Below are positions 1 to 5,939 of a stretch of 9,939 bases of DNA, one piece after another. Both the position numbers and the translations under genes were made by a program. Position 1 is the first letter of the stretch, and each line of letters starts with the position of its first letter. A model generated the notes under the pieces. It ran no database searches. It had not been told where the DNA came from and saw only the letters and a program-made list of their open reading frames with translations. Source of the stretch: JAWLCQ01 sp041687095 (lineage in GTDB: Bacteria > Planctomycetota > Phycisphaerae > SM23-33); contig JAWLCQ010000175.1 of the NCBI GenBank assembly GCA_041687095.1, positions 1 to 9,939 of the forward strand, written 5' to 3'.

Positions 1-79
1 CTGGGTCGCTTCAGCGACCATGCGTTTGGGGTAAGCGTTGAGCCCATGGTCGCTGAAGCGACCAAGCCGTGGTACCCCC
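1..79. repeat. REPIN-like palindromic element, left end cut by window edge
   Basis: Positions 4-22 (GGTCGCTTCAGCGACCATG) and 45-63 are perfect 19-bp inverted copies separated by 22 bp, and pairing resumes at 1-2 with 65-66 after one mismatch. Each arm is itself a hairpin (GGTCGCT, 2-nt loop, AGCGACC), so the unit is two small palindromes facing each other, the design of REPIN elements. Directly right of the inner palindrome is AGCCGTGGTACCC (65-77), which matches 12 of 13 bases of the right end of the palindrome at 6749-6823. The matching left end would lie outside the window. No transposase gene is visible. It sits beyond the 3' end of purB and could also fold in transcripts. The structure is certain; the family name is an inference. 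Confidence 0.8.
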
Positions 80-164
80 ATCCTCTGCTTTCCGGAGAGC
101 CAGCAGACCAAGCGCAGGAACGCCCCGCTTCCCGGTTCCGCGTAACCGCCTCCCGCCTCTCCCC

Positions 165-191
165 CATCCCGTGCATCCCCTGTATCCCTGC
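165..191. repeat. Three imperfect 9-bp tandem repeats
   Basis: CATCCCGTG, CATCCCCTG and TATCCCTGC follow one another at a period of 9 bp in an otherwise pyrimidine-rich, featureless stretch (80-164) downstream of purB. The third copy overlaps the start of the small hairpin at 186-203. The array is short and imperfect and may have no function. Confidence 0.4.
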
Positions 192-203
192 TCCTCTGCA
201 GGG
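186..203 (-). terminator. Possible purB terminator hairpin
   Basis: CCCTGC (186-191) and GCAGGG (198-203) form a perfect 6-bp stem with a 6-nt loop, starting 8 bases after the purB stop codon. There is no T-run on the downstream side, so it is not a classical intrinsic terminator. It may simply stabilise the 3' end. Confidence 0.3.
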
Positions 204-211
204 ACGCAGGT

Positions 212-1645
212 TCAGACCTTCAACGAACTCTGCTCGCCCAGCACGCTCGCGTAGCGCTCGCGGACGGGTTCCACCTCGTCGCGGAGGAACTCGTCCACCT
301 GCTGGGGCGAGCGTCCGACGAAGGCGGCGGGATCGAGGACGGTGTCGATGTCGACGGGCGCGAAGGCCTCGTCGGCCTTGAGGCGGCCGATGAGGTCGTT
401 GGGTCGTCCGTGGAGCTTGACCTGCTCGGCGGCGGCCTGGGAGTGCACGCGGATGCGCTCGTGCAGTTCCTGGCGGTCCCCGCCCGCCTTCACACCGGCC
501 ATCAGGATGTTCTCCGTCGCCATGAACGGCAGCTCGGCGGCGACGTGGGAGGCGATGACGGCGGGGTAGACCACGAGACCGCGGACGACGTTGAGCGTGA
601 TCCGCAGGATCGCGTCGGCGGCGAGGAACGATTCGGGGATCACGATCCGCCGGTTCGCCGAATCGTCCAGCGTCCGCTCGAACCACTGCTCCGCTGACGT
701 GTGCAGCACGCTCGTCGAGACGTCCATGAGGTAGCGGGCGAGCCCCGTCGCCCGTTCGCAGCGCATGGGGTTGCGCTTGTAGGCCATGGCACTGGAACCG
801 ATCTGCGTCTTCTCGAACGGTTCCTCGATCTCCTTGAGGTTGGCCAGGAGGCGGACGTCGTTGCAGAGCTTGTGGACGCTCGACCCGATCTGGGCGAGGG
901 ACTGCAGGGCGGCCGCGTCGATCTTGCGGGAGTACGTCTGCCCGGTGACGGGCAGGAGGCGGTCGAAGCCCATCTTCTGCGCGACGCGGCGGTCGAGGTC
1001 GAGGACTTTCTCGTGGTCCCCGTCGAACAGCGCCAGGAAGCTCGCCTGCGTGCCCGTGGTGCCCTTGGCCCCGCGGAAGGCGAGGGTGTCGAGGCGGTGC
1101 TCGATCTCGCGGAGGTCGAGCAGGAACTCGTAGCACCACAGCGTCGCCCGCTTGCCCACGGTGACCATCTGCGCGGGCTGGTAGTGCGTGAAGCCCAGGC
1201 ACGGCAGATCGCGGTGCTGCTGCGCGAAGCGGCCCAGGGCGTCAATGACGTTGGCCAGCAGGTAGGCGATGATCCCCAGCGCCTCGCGGAGGCGGATGAG
1301 GTCGGCGTTACAGCCGACGTACTGGCTGGTCGCGCCCAGGTGGATGATGGCGCGGGCGGCGGGGGCGGCGTCCCCGAAGGCGTGCACGTGCGCCATCACG
1401 TCGTGGCGGAACTTGCGTTCGTAGGCGTCGGCGGCGGGGAAGTCGATGTCATCGACCTTCGCCCGCATCTGCTCCAGCGCCTCGTCGGGGATGTCGAGCC
1501 CCAGCTCGCGCTGGGCCTCCGCCAGCGCCACCCAAAGCCGCCGCCACAGCCCCACCTTCCGCTGCTCGCTCCACAGCGCGACCATCTCCGCACCGGCGTA
1601 GCGGGTGACGAGAGGACTGCTGTAGGTCTCGTTGGTTTCGCTCAT
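212..1645 (-). CDS. purB: Adenylosuccinate lyase, eukaryote-like type
   Basis: This cytosolic enzyme of the fumarase/aspartase superfamily splits adenylosuccinate to AMP plus fumarate and SAICAR to AICAR plus fumarate in purine synthesis. The 477-residue product carries TSQ at 106-108, FTHYQPAQ with the likely catalytic His154, GTTGTQASF at 195-203, and the mobile-loop signature SSAMAYKRNPM at 284-294 with the catalytic serine. WFERTLDDSANRR (321-333) and ELPFMATENI (371-380) closely resemble human ADSL as I remember it, and the length fits ADSL (484) better than the shorter B. subtilis enzyme. The start at 1645 places the N-terminus like ADSL; the frame stays open upstream only because it runs antisense through the next gene. 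No Shine-Dalgarno is visible, and a -10 box lies 7 bp before the ATG. It is transcribed divergently from the GH65 gene and alone. Confidence 0.97.
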   Translation of the reverse strand: MSETNETYSSPLVTRYAGAEMVALWSEQRKVGLWRRLWVALAEAQRELGLDIPDEALEQMRAKVDDIDFPAADAYERKFRHDVMAHVHAFGDAAPAARAIIHLGATSQYVGCNADLIRLREALGIIAYLLANVIDALGRFAQQHRDLPCLGFTHYQPAQMVTVGKRATLWCYEFLLDLREIEHRLDTLAFRGAKGTTGTQASFLALFDGDHEKVLDLDRRVAQKMGFDRLLPVTGQTYSRKIDAAALQSLAQIGSSVHKLCNDVRLLANLKEIEEPFEKTQIGSSAMAYKRNPMRCERATGLARYLMDVSTSVLHTSAEQWFERTLDDSANRRIVIPESFLAADAILRITLNVVRGLVVYPAVIASHVAAELPFMATENILMAGVKAGGDRQELHERIRVHSQAAAEQVKLHGRPNDLIGRLKADEAFAPVDIDTVLDPAAFVGRSPQQVDEFLRDEVEPVRERYASVLGEQSSLKV

Positions 1646-1652
1646 GGCGGGG

Positions 1653-1681
1653 ATTCTATACCAGAGGCCGGAGGACCGGAA
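1653..1681 (-). promoter_or_regulatory. Putative purB promoter giving a leaderless mRNA
   Basis: On the minus strand TTCCGG (1681-1676) and TAGAAT (1658-1653) are separated by 17 bp. The -10 box ends 7 bp before the purB ATG, so transcription should begin at or within a base or two of the start codon. The -35 box is a poor match to TTGACA, but the same hexamer at the same spacing appears in front of the divergent GH65 gene. Confidence 0.5.
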
Positions 1682-1702
1682 GGCCGAAGACCGAAGACTG
1701 TA

Positions 1703-1731
1703 TTCCGGTATTCCCGGCGGGCGCGTATACT
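1703..1731 (+). promoter_or_regulatory. Putative promoter of the GH65-kdgK unit
   Basis: TTCCGG (1703-1708), a 17-bp spacer and TATACT (1726-1731) precede the GH65 start by 37 bp, predicting a leader of about 30 nt that includes the AGGAGA ribosome binding site at 1757-1762. The stretch between this promoter and that of purB (1661-1700) is built of short repeats of GGCCGGAG and GACCGAAG type, and I see no clear operator in it. Confidence 0.5.
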
Positions 1732-1768
1732 CTGTCGCCCTACGGACACCGAAGACAGGAGACGGCCG

Positions 1769-4012
1769 ATGACCGACGGATGGTCGATCGTGGAGAGCGG
1801 GTTCGACGTCGAGACCAATCGCGCGTACGAGGGTCTGTTCACGCTGGGCAGCGGGTATCTGCACGTTCGCGGGTCGCTCGAGGAGCACCTCCTCCAGGCC
1901 CCGCAGAACCAGGAGTACGTCCGCATGCCCGCCAACGTGACGGCGGAGGTCTTCCCCGACAACAAGGCCAAGTGGGGCACGTACGTCCCCGGGGTCTTCG
2001 GACGCCATCCCTGGCTGAACTCCGAGATGGTCAACCTCCCGTGGTTCCTGGGGCTCGCCCCGTACGTCAACGGGGGCAAGCTGGACCTCGAGGTGGCCAA
2101 CGTCCGCGACCACCGGCGGGAGCTGGACCTGCGGGCGGCGGTGCTGCGGCGGAGCGTGACGTGGGACACCGCTGCCGGAGCCATCCTGCACGTGACGTAC
2201 GAGTGGTTCGTGTCGGCCGCCCGCAAGCACCTGTGCGTGCAGCGGATGGTCGTCCGCACCGACCGCGACGTGACGGTTTCCGTCGCCTCGCTGCTGGACA
2301 CCGACGTGCGGACGAACGGGCATGAGCATTTCACGAAGGTCGGCATGTCGCACACGGGGGATCCGGAGCGGCCCGACCTGCAGGCAGTGGTCACCACCGA
2401 CACAGGCGACACCGTCACCGTGTTCTCTCGCGTGCTCGCCCCGCAGGCCACCTGGGAACTCGACGCCGGCTCGCGGGCCGGGACGCTGACGGGCGCCTTC
2501 GACCTCCTCCCCGGGCAGTCTCTCGTCGTCGAGAAGCGCACCGCCGTCACCACCTCCCGCGACCTGGCCCCCGTCGAGCCCTCCGCCCTGCTCGACTCGC
2601 TGTCGGACCTGACCTACGACGACCTGCTCGCCGAACACACCGCCGTCTGGGCCTCCCGCTGGGACGCCGCCGACGTCGTCATCGAGGGCGACGCGCGCTC
2701 CCAACTCGCCATGCGCTGCTCGATCTACCACCTCCTCCGCTGCCACGTCCCCGACGACCCCCGCGTCGCCATCGACGCCAAAGGCGCCGCCGGAGAAGCC
2801 TACTTCGGGCGGTACTTCTGGGACACCGAGATGAACCTCCTGCCGTTCTTCCTCTACACCCACCCCGACAAGGCCCGCACGCTCGCGGACTTCCGCATCG
2901 AGACGCTCGACGGGGCGCGGCAGAACGCCCGGGGCTACGGGTATCCGGGAGCACGCTACGCGTGGGAGAGCGACGCCCGCGGGATCGAGTCCTGCGCAAG
3001 CTGGCAGTACCGCGATCACGAGATCCACGTCACCGCCGACATCGCCTACGCCCTCGCCCACTACGCCCGCGCCACGGTCGACCCCGCCTACCTCGACGGG
3101 CCCGCCGCCGAGCTGCTCGTCGAGACCGCCCGCTACTGGATGGCCCGCCTGTCGTGGCGGAAGGGCGAGGACCACCCGTCGCTCCTGGGCGTGATGGGAC
3201 CGGACGAGTACTGCCCCATCTCGCACAACAACAGCTATACCAACCGCCTCGTCGCCCACGCCCTCAAGCTCGCCAGTGAGCACGGGCAGCACGGGGGGGC
3301 GAGCGACGAGGAGCGCACCGCCTTCGCCAAAGCGGCCGCGGGGTTGCCCATCCTCCGCGACCCGGCCCGCAAGCTCGTTCTGCAGTGCGAGGACTTCGAA
3401 CTCCTCGCCGAGCCCGACTTCGATCGCACCTGGACCGACCGCTCGAAGGGCTACGCCAACAACGTCTCGCAGGAACGCCTCTACCGCACCAAGGCCCTCA
3501 AGCAGGCCGACGTCCTCATGCTCATGATGCTCTTCCCGCAGGAGTTCAGCGACGAGGAGGTGGCGGCGGCGTGGGAGTACTACCTGCCCTACACCACGCA
3601 CGACTCGTCGCTGTCGCCCGGCGTCCACGCCATCCTCGCCGCCCGCCGCCTGGGCAAGACCGACGAGGCGTGGGCATTCTGGCAGGACAGCGCGTTCATG
3701 GACCTCGACGGGGGGGCGGAGCAGGGCATCCACATCGCCGGGTGCGGGAACAACTGGCAGGTGGCGGTCTTCGGGTTCGCGGGGATGAGTTCGGCGATGC
3801 ACACCGACACGCTGACGCTCAAGCCCCACCTGCCCCCCGCGTGGGAGCGACTGGCGTTTCCCATCATCTGGCGCGGGACGCCGGTGTACGTGGATATCGT
3901 GAAGGGCAAGGCCAGGATCACCAACCGCGGCACGGCGGCGATCGACGCGAGCGTCGCGGGCGAGAGGAAGACCGTTCCCGCGGGCGAAACCGCGGAGTTC
4001 GAAACCCGCTGA
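1769..4012 (+). CDS. Glycoside hydrolase family 65 disaccharide phosphorylase
   Basis: The 747-residue product is an intracellular inverting phosphorylase of the maltose/kojibiose/nigerose/trehalose phosphorylase family, cleaving an alpha-glucoside with phosphate to beta-glucose 1-phosphate and a sugar or polyol. An N-terminal beta-sandwich covers roughly 10-260, an (alpha/alpha)6 barrel roughly 300-680, and a short beta cap ends the protein. Visible motifs are FWDTE at 350-354, GPDEY at 477-481 with Glu480 as the expected general acid, KALKQADV near 570, and the phosphate-site segment HDSSLSPGVH at 611-620. There is no signal peptide. AGGAGA 6 bp upstream fixes the ATG. Linkage specificity cannot be read from sequence. 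The following gene is a sugar-acid kinase rather than the beta-phosphoglucomutase often paired with this family. Confidence 0.93.
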   Translation: MTDGWSIVESGFDVETNRAYEGLFTLGSGYLHVRGSLEEHLLQAPQNQEYVRMPANVTAEVFPDNKAKWGTYVPGVFGRHPWLNSEMVNLPWFLGLAPYVNGGKLDLEVANVRDHRRELDLRAAVLRRSVTWDTAAGAILHVTYEWFVSAARKHLCVQRMVVRTDRDVTVSVASLLDTDVRTNGHEHFTKVGMSHTGDPERPDLQAVVTTDTGDTVTVFSRVLAPQATWELDAGSRAGTLTGAFDLLPGQSLVVEKRTAVTTSRDLAPVEPSALLDSLSDLTYDDLLAEHTAVWASRWDAADVVIEGDARSQLAMRCSIYHLLRCHVPDDPRVAIDAKGAAGEAYFGRYFWDTEMNLLPFFLYTHPDKARTLADFRIETLDGARQNARGYGYPGARYAWESDARGIESCASWQYRDHEIHVTADIAYALAHYARATVDPAYLDGPAAELLVETARYWMARLSWRKGEDHPSLLGVMGPDEYCPISHNNSYTNRLVAHALKLASEHGQHGGASDEERTAFAKAAAGLPILRDPARKLVLQCEDFELLAEPDFDRTWTDRSKGYANNVSQERLYRTKALKQADVLMLMMLFPQEFSDEEVAAAWEYYLPYTTHDSSLSPGVHAILAARRLGKTDEAWAFWQDSAFMDLDGGAEQGIHIAGCGNNWQVAVFGFAGMSSAMHTDTLTLKPHLPPAWERLAFPIIWRGTPVYVDIVKGKARITNRGTAAIDASVAGERKTVPAGETAEFETR

Positions 4013-4037
4013 CAAAGAGGAATGGGACCCTTGCACG

Positions 4038-4115
4038 ACCGCAGAGAACGCAGAGGACGCTGGGAGATGCGGGGCAGAAACCGCCTTTCTCCGCGGTCTC
4101 TGCGCTCTCTGCGGT
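4038..4115. repeat. Imperfect inverted repeat between GH65 and kdgK
   Basis: Arm 4038-4067 begins ACCGCAGAGAACGCAGAG, and arm 4088-4115 is its imperfect inverted copy; 17 of the outer 18 bases can pair. The central 20 bases add a further GCGG/CCGC stem (4069-4072 with 4081-4084). The purine-rich CGCAGAG steps occur twice per arm. It fills most of the 136-bp gap between two same-strand genes, so the hairpin would form within any shared mRNA. It has no T-run and could act as a transcript-stability or attenuation hairpin, or simply be a dispersed repeat. Confidence 0.75.
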
Positions 4116-4137
4116 GAATGCTTCAGAGGCCCCGAAC

Positions 4138-4142
4138 AGGAG
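4138..4142 (+). promoter_or_regulatory. kdgK ribosome binding site that decides the start
   Basis: AGGAG lies 6 bp before the ATG at 4149 and only 3 bp before the adjacent in-frame GTG at 4146, so the ATG is the better start. It also shows that this gene uses conventional initiation, unlike purB, asnB and the glycosyltransferase here. Confidence 0.75.
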
Positions 4143-4148
4143 CGTGTG

Positions 4149-5243
4149 ATGATTCTTACGTTCGGCGAGATCATGCTGCGGATCAATCCCGAGGGGTTCC
4201 TTCGTTTCCGCCAGGCGTTGCCCGGGCGGATGGAGGTGACGTTCGGGGGGGGCGAGGCCAACGTCGCCGCCTCGCTGTCACTGTTCGGGAACGAGGTCCG
4301 CTTCCTCACCGCCCTGCCCAAGAACCCCATCGCCGACGCCCTCTGCGGGCACCTGCGGAACGTGGGGGTGGATACAAAGCACATCGCGTGGCGTGAGGAC
4401 GGGCGGGTAGGGATCTACTACCTGGAGACCGGCGCCAACCAGCGGAGTTCCACCGTCGTCTACGACCGCTCCGGATCCGCCGCCGCCCTCGCCGGGCCCG
4501 CGGACTACGACTTCCCCGCCGCCCTCCGCGACGTCACCTGGCTGCACGTGACGGGCATCACCCCGGCCATCAGCGAAAACGCCTTCCTCGCCACGCTGCA
4601 ACTCGTCGAGCTCGCCAAGGCCCAGGGCGCGCAGGTGTCCTGCGACCTCAACTTCCGCAAGAAGCTTTGGCGGTGGCGAAGCGGGACGGCCCCCAAGGCC
4701 CTCGCCGAGCACTGCATGTCCCAGATCCTCCCCCACGTCGACGTCCTCATCGCCAACGAGGAGGACGCCTCGGACGTTCTGGACATCCACGCCGAGGGCA
4801 CCGACGTGATGGACGGGCGCATCAACGCGGCGGCCTATGAACTCGTCGCCCGGCAGATCGTCGAGCGGTTCCCCTCCATCCGCTACGTCGCCATTACCCT
4901 GCGCGAGAGCGTCTCCGCGACACACAACAACTGGGGCGGGATGCTCTACGACGTCGAGCAGCAGCGGGCGTTCTTCTCGCCCCTCGACGCGCACGGGCAC
5001 TACGAGCCCTACGAGATCCGCAGCATCGTCGACCGCGTGGGCGGGGGCGACAGCTTCGCGGCCGGGGTGATCCACGTGCTCAGCGCCCCAGCCAACCCGC
5101 ACCCCGACCCCCAGACCGCCATCCGCTTCGCCGTCGCTGCCTCCGCCCTCAAGCACTCCGTGCACGGGGACTTCAACTACGTCACGCTCAGCGAGGTCGA
5201 GGCGCTGGTGAAGGGCATGGCGTCGGGACGGGTGCAGCGGTAG
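4149..5243 (+). CDS. kdgK: PfkB-family 2-keto-3-deoxygluconate kinase
   Basis: This ribokinase-fold enzyme probably phosphorylates 2-keto-3-deoxygluconate to KDG 6-phosphate with ATP in the cytosol, the last step before aldol cleavage in uronate breakdown. The 364-residue product opens with FGEIMLRINPEG, has GGGEAN at 33-38 for substrate binding, the KDG-kinase-like stretch IYYLETGANQRSS followed by VVYDRSGSA, LHVTGITPAIS, and SCDLNFRKKLW. The C-terminal PfkB signature reads DRVGGGDSFAAG (295-306) with Asp301 as catalytic base. The tail GDFNYVTLSEVEALV is typical of the long bacterial sugar-kinase branch. It follows GH65 by 136 bp on the same strand and may share its transcript. No KDPG aldolase gene is in the window. 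Another keto-sugar substrate is possible; membership of the PfkB family is certain. Confidence 0.9.
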   Translation: MILTFGEIMLRINPEGFLRFRQALPGRMEVTFGGGEANVAASLSLFGNEVRFLTALPKNPIADALCGHLRNVGVDTKHIAWREDGRVGIYYLETGANQRSSTVVYDRSGSAAALAGPADYDFPAALRDVTWLHVTGITPAISENAFLATLQLVELAKAQGAQVSCDLNFRKKLWRWRSGTAPKALAEHCMSQILPHVDVLIANEEDASDVLDIHAEGTDVMDGRINAAAYELVARQIVERFPSIRYVAITLRESVSATHNNWGGMLYDVEQQRAFFSPLDAHGHYEPYEIRSIVDRVGGGDSFAAGVIHVLSAPANPHPDPQTAIRFAVAASALKHSVHGDFNYVTLSEVEALVKGMASGRVQR

Positions 5244-5358
5244 CCGGCCGCCTGGCGGCAGGGCGGCGAACCAGTGGTTGCGGGCGAATCTGCCCGGCCC
5301 CCGGTGGGCGAGCAGAGCAGGTGCGCCGAGTGTTCGATGTCCGGGACGGCGGAGAAAG

Positions 5359-5673
5359 CTACGCCCCGATCTCCCCGCGGAAACGCCCATCCGAGGCGCC
5401 GTCCTCCGCGTCCACCGCGTCGATCAAGGAGGCGAACTCTTCCCGCTGCAGGAGCCCCTTGTTCCCGAGGTAGCGCACCAGCGACGCCAGGTACAGGCGG
5501 AGTTCGTCGTTCTCACGCTCCAGGCGATCGACACGGACGCTCAGGTCGCCCTCGCCGCGGTCGGGCCTACGGTGGCGCATCTCGTGGCGAAGCGACTCGA
5601 TCTCGCGCCTCTGCTCCTGGATGTCCATCTGCTGGCCCCAGTCCCCAAGAAGAAACATGCGTCCCCATCCCAT
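5359..5673 (-). CDS. Small coiled-coil hypothetical protein
   Basis: The 104-residue product has no function I can assign. The N-terminus (MGWGRMFLLGDWGQQMDI) is short and mildly hydrophobic but too weak for a clear membrane segment. Residues 18-36 and 44-68 are charged heptad-like helices (REIESLRHEM; VRVDRLERENDELRLYLASLV), followed by a short helical module LLQREEFASLIDAVDAEDG at 74-92 and an acidic, glycine-containing tail. An oligomeric scaffold or partner-binding protein is plausible. The ATG at 5673 is chosen because AAAGGAGA lies just upstream, although the frame is open to 5712. It is convergent with kdgK (115-bp gap) and has its own promoter and a structured leader. Confidence 0.8.
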   Translation of the reverse strand: MGWGRMFLLGDWGQQMDIQEQRREIESLRHEMRHRRPDRGEGDLSVRVDRLERENDELRLYLASLVRYLGNKGLLQREEFASLIDAVDAEDGASDGRFRGEIGA

Positions 5674-5678
5674 GCGAG

Positions 5679-5686
5679 TCTCCTTT
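5679..5686 (-). promoter_or_regulatory. Strong Shine-Dalgarno of the coiled-coil gene
   Basis: On the minus strand AAAGGAGA (5686-5679) sits 5 bp before the ATG at 5673. It fixes the start against the longer open frame and is the best ribosome binding site in the window. The leader hairpin lies immediately upstream of it. Confidence 0.85.
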
Positions 5687-5693
5687 CGCTGCG

Positions 5694-5734
5694 GGTTCGT
5701 TGAACACGGCAAGGCCGTGTCCGTTCGATGAACC
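5694..5734. promoter_or_regulatory. Inverted repeat in the leader of the coiled-coil gene
   Basis: ACACGGC (5704-5710) and GCCGTGT (5714-5720) form a perfect 7-bp stem with a 3-nt loop. Outside this, GGTTCGTTGA (5694-5703) pairs with TCGATGAACC (5725-5734) with two mismatches, leaving a 4-nt bulge. On the minus strand the hairpin would occupy most of the predicted leader and end 7 bases before the Shine-Dalgarno. It could be an RNA control element, a protein operator at the start site, or a dispersed palindrome. Confidence 0.6.
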
Positions 5735-5736
5735 GC

Positions 5737-5765
5737 ATCCTAGACTCGTTGGCGGGGCAGATCAA
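5737..5765 (-). promoter_or_regulatory. Putative promoter of the coiled-coil gene
   Basis: Reading the minus strand, TTGATC (5765-5760), a 17-bp spacer and TAGGAT (5742-5737) give a sigma-70-type promoter with 4 of 6 matches in each box. The predicted start near 5730 leads directly into the inverted repeat at 5694-5734. Confidence 0.5.
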
Positions 5766-5792
5766 GACCGCCCCCCCAGCGTACGGGAACCA

Positions 5793-5815
5793 GGCAGCGT
5801 CCCCAAGACACTGCC
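5793..5815. repeat. Short hairpin between divergent genes
   Basis: GGCAGCGTC and GACACTGCC flank a 5-nt loop, forming a 9-bp stem with one C-A mismatch on the plus strand that becomes a G-U pair in minus-strand RNA. The rest of 5816-5878 shows nothing recognisable. The element lies upstream of both neighbouring promoters and may be a REP-type palindrome or an operator. Confidence 0.45.
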
Positions 5816-5878
5816 GCGGAAGTGCGGCCACACACCGGTGCGTCGAGGAGCGAGGCGGCCGCGATCTCCCGCGCCCTC

Positions 5879-5907
5879 TTGCCGACCGCCCGGCCGGCCG
5901 CCATAAT
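5879..5907 (+). promoter_or_regulatory. Putative methyltransferase promoter
   Basis: TTGCCG (5879-5884), a 17-bp spacer and CATAAT (5902-5907) match the sigma-70 consensus in 4 and 5 of 6 positions. A start near 5914 gives a leader of about 26 nt. That leader contains no good Shine-Dalgarno, only a weak GGGAAA around 5927-5932. Confidence 0.55.
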
Positions 5908-5939
5908 GGCGGGACGTACCAACCCCGGGAAACCGCCGC

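Noticed and set aside
1661..1700. Operator or riboswitch upstream of purB
   Set aside because: Only short GGCCGGAG and GACCGAAG repeats are seen. The purB mRNA should have no leader to hold a riboswitch, and no known purine aptamer pattern is visible.
701..1768. Long plus-strand open frame extending upstream of the GH65 ATG, antisense to purB
   Set aside because: It is the GH65 frame kept open by high GC content. Its translation has no GH65 or other recognisable content, and purB on the other strand is a full-length family match.
1646..4384. Minus-strand frame continuous with purB through the GH65 gene
   Set aside because: The ADSL-like start at 1645 and the -10 box just before it end the real gene. 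The rest is antisense to a well-supported GH65 and rich in low-complexity valine, glycine and arginine.
5244..5358. Terminator between convergent kdgK and the coiled-coil gene
   Set aside because: GCCGCC/GGCGGC at 5247-5259 leaves a 1-nt loop, and no T-run follows. The rest of the 115-bp gap shows nothing distinct.
4278..5390. 370-codon minus-strand frame opposite kdgK
   Set aside because: It is a mirror of kdgK third-position GC bias, with no domain and no start signal.
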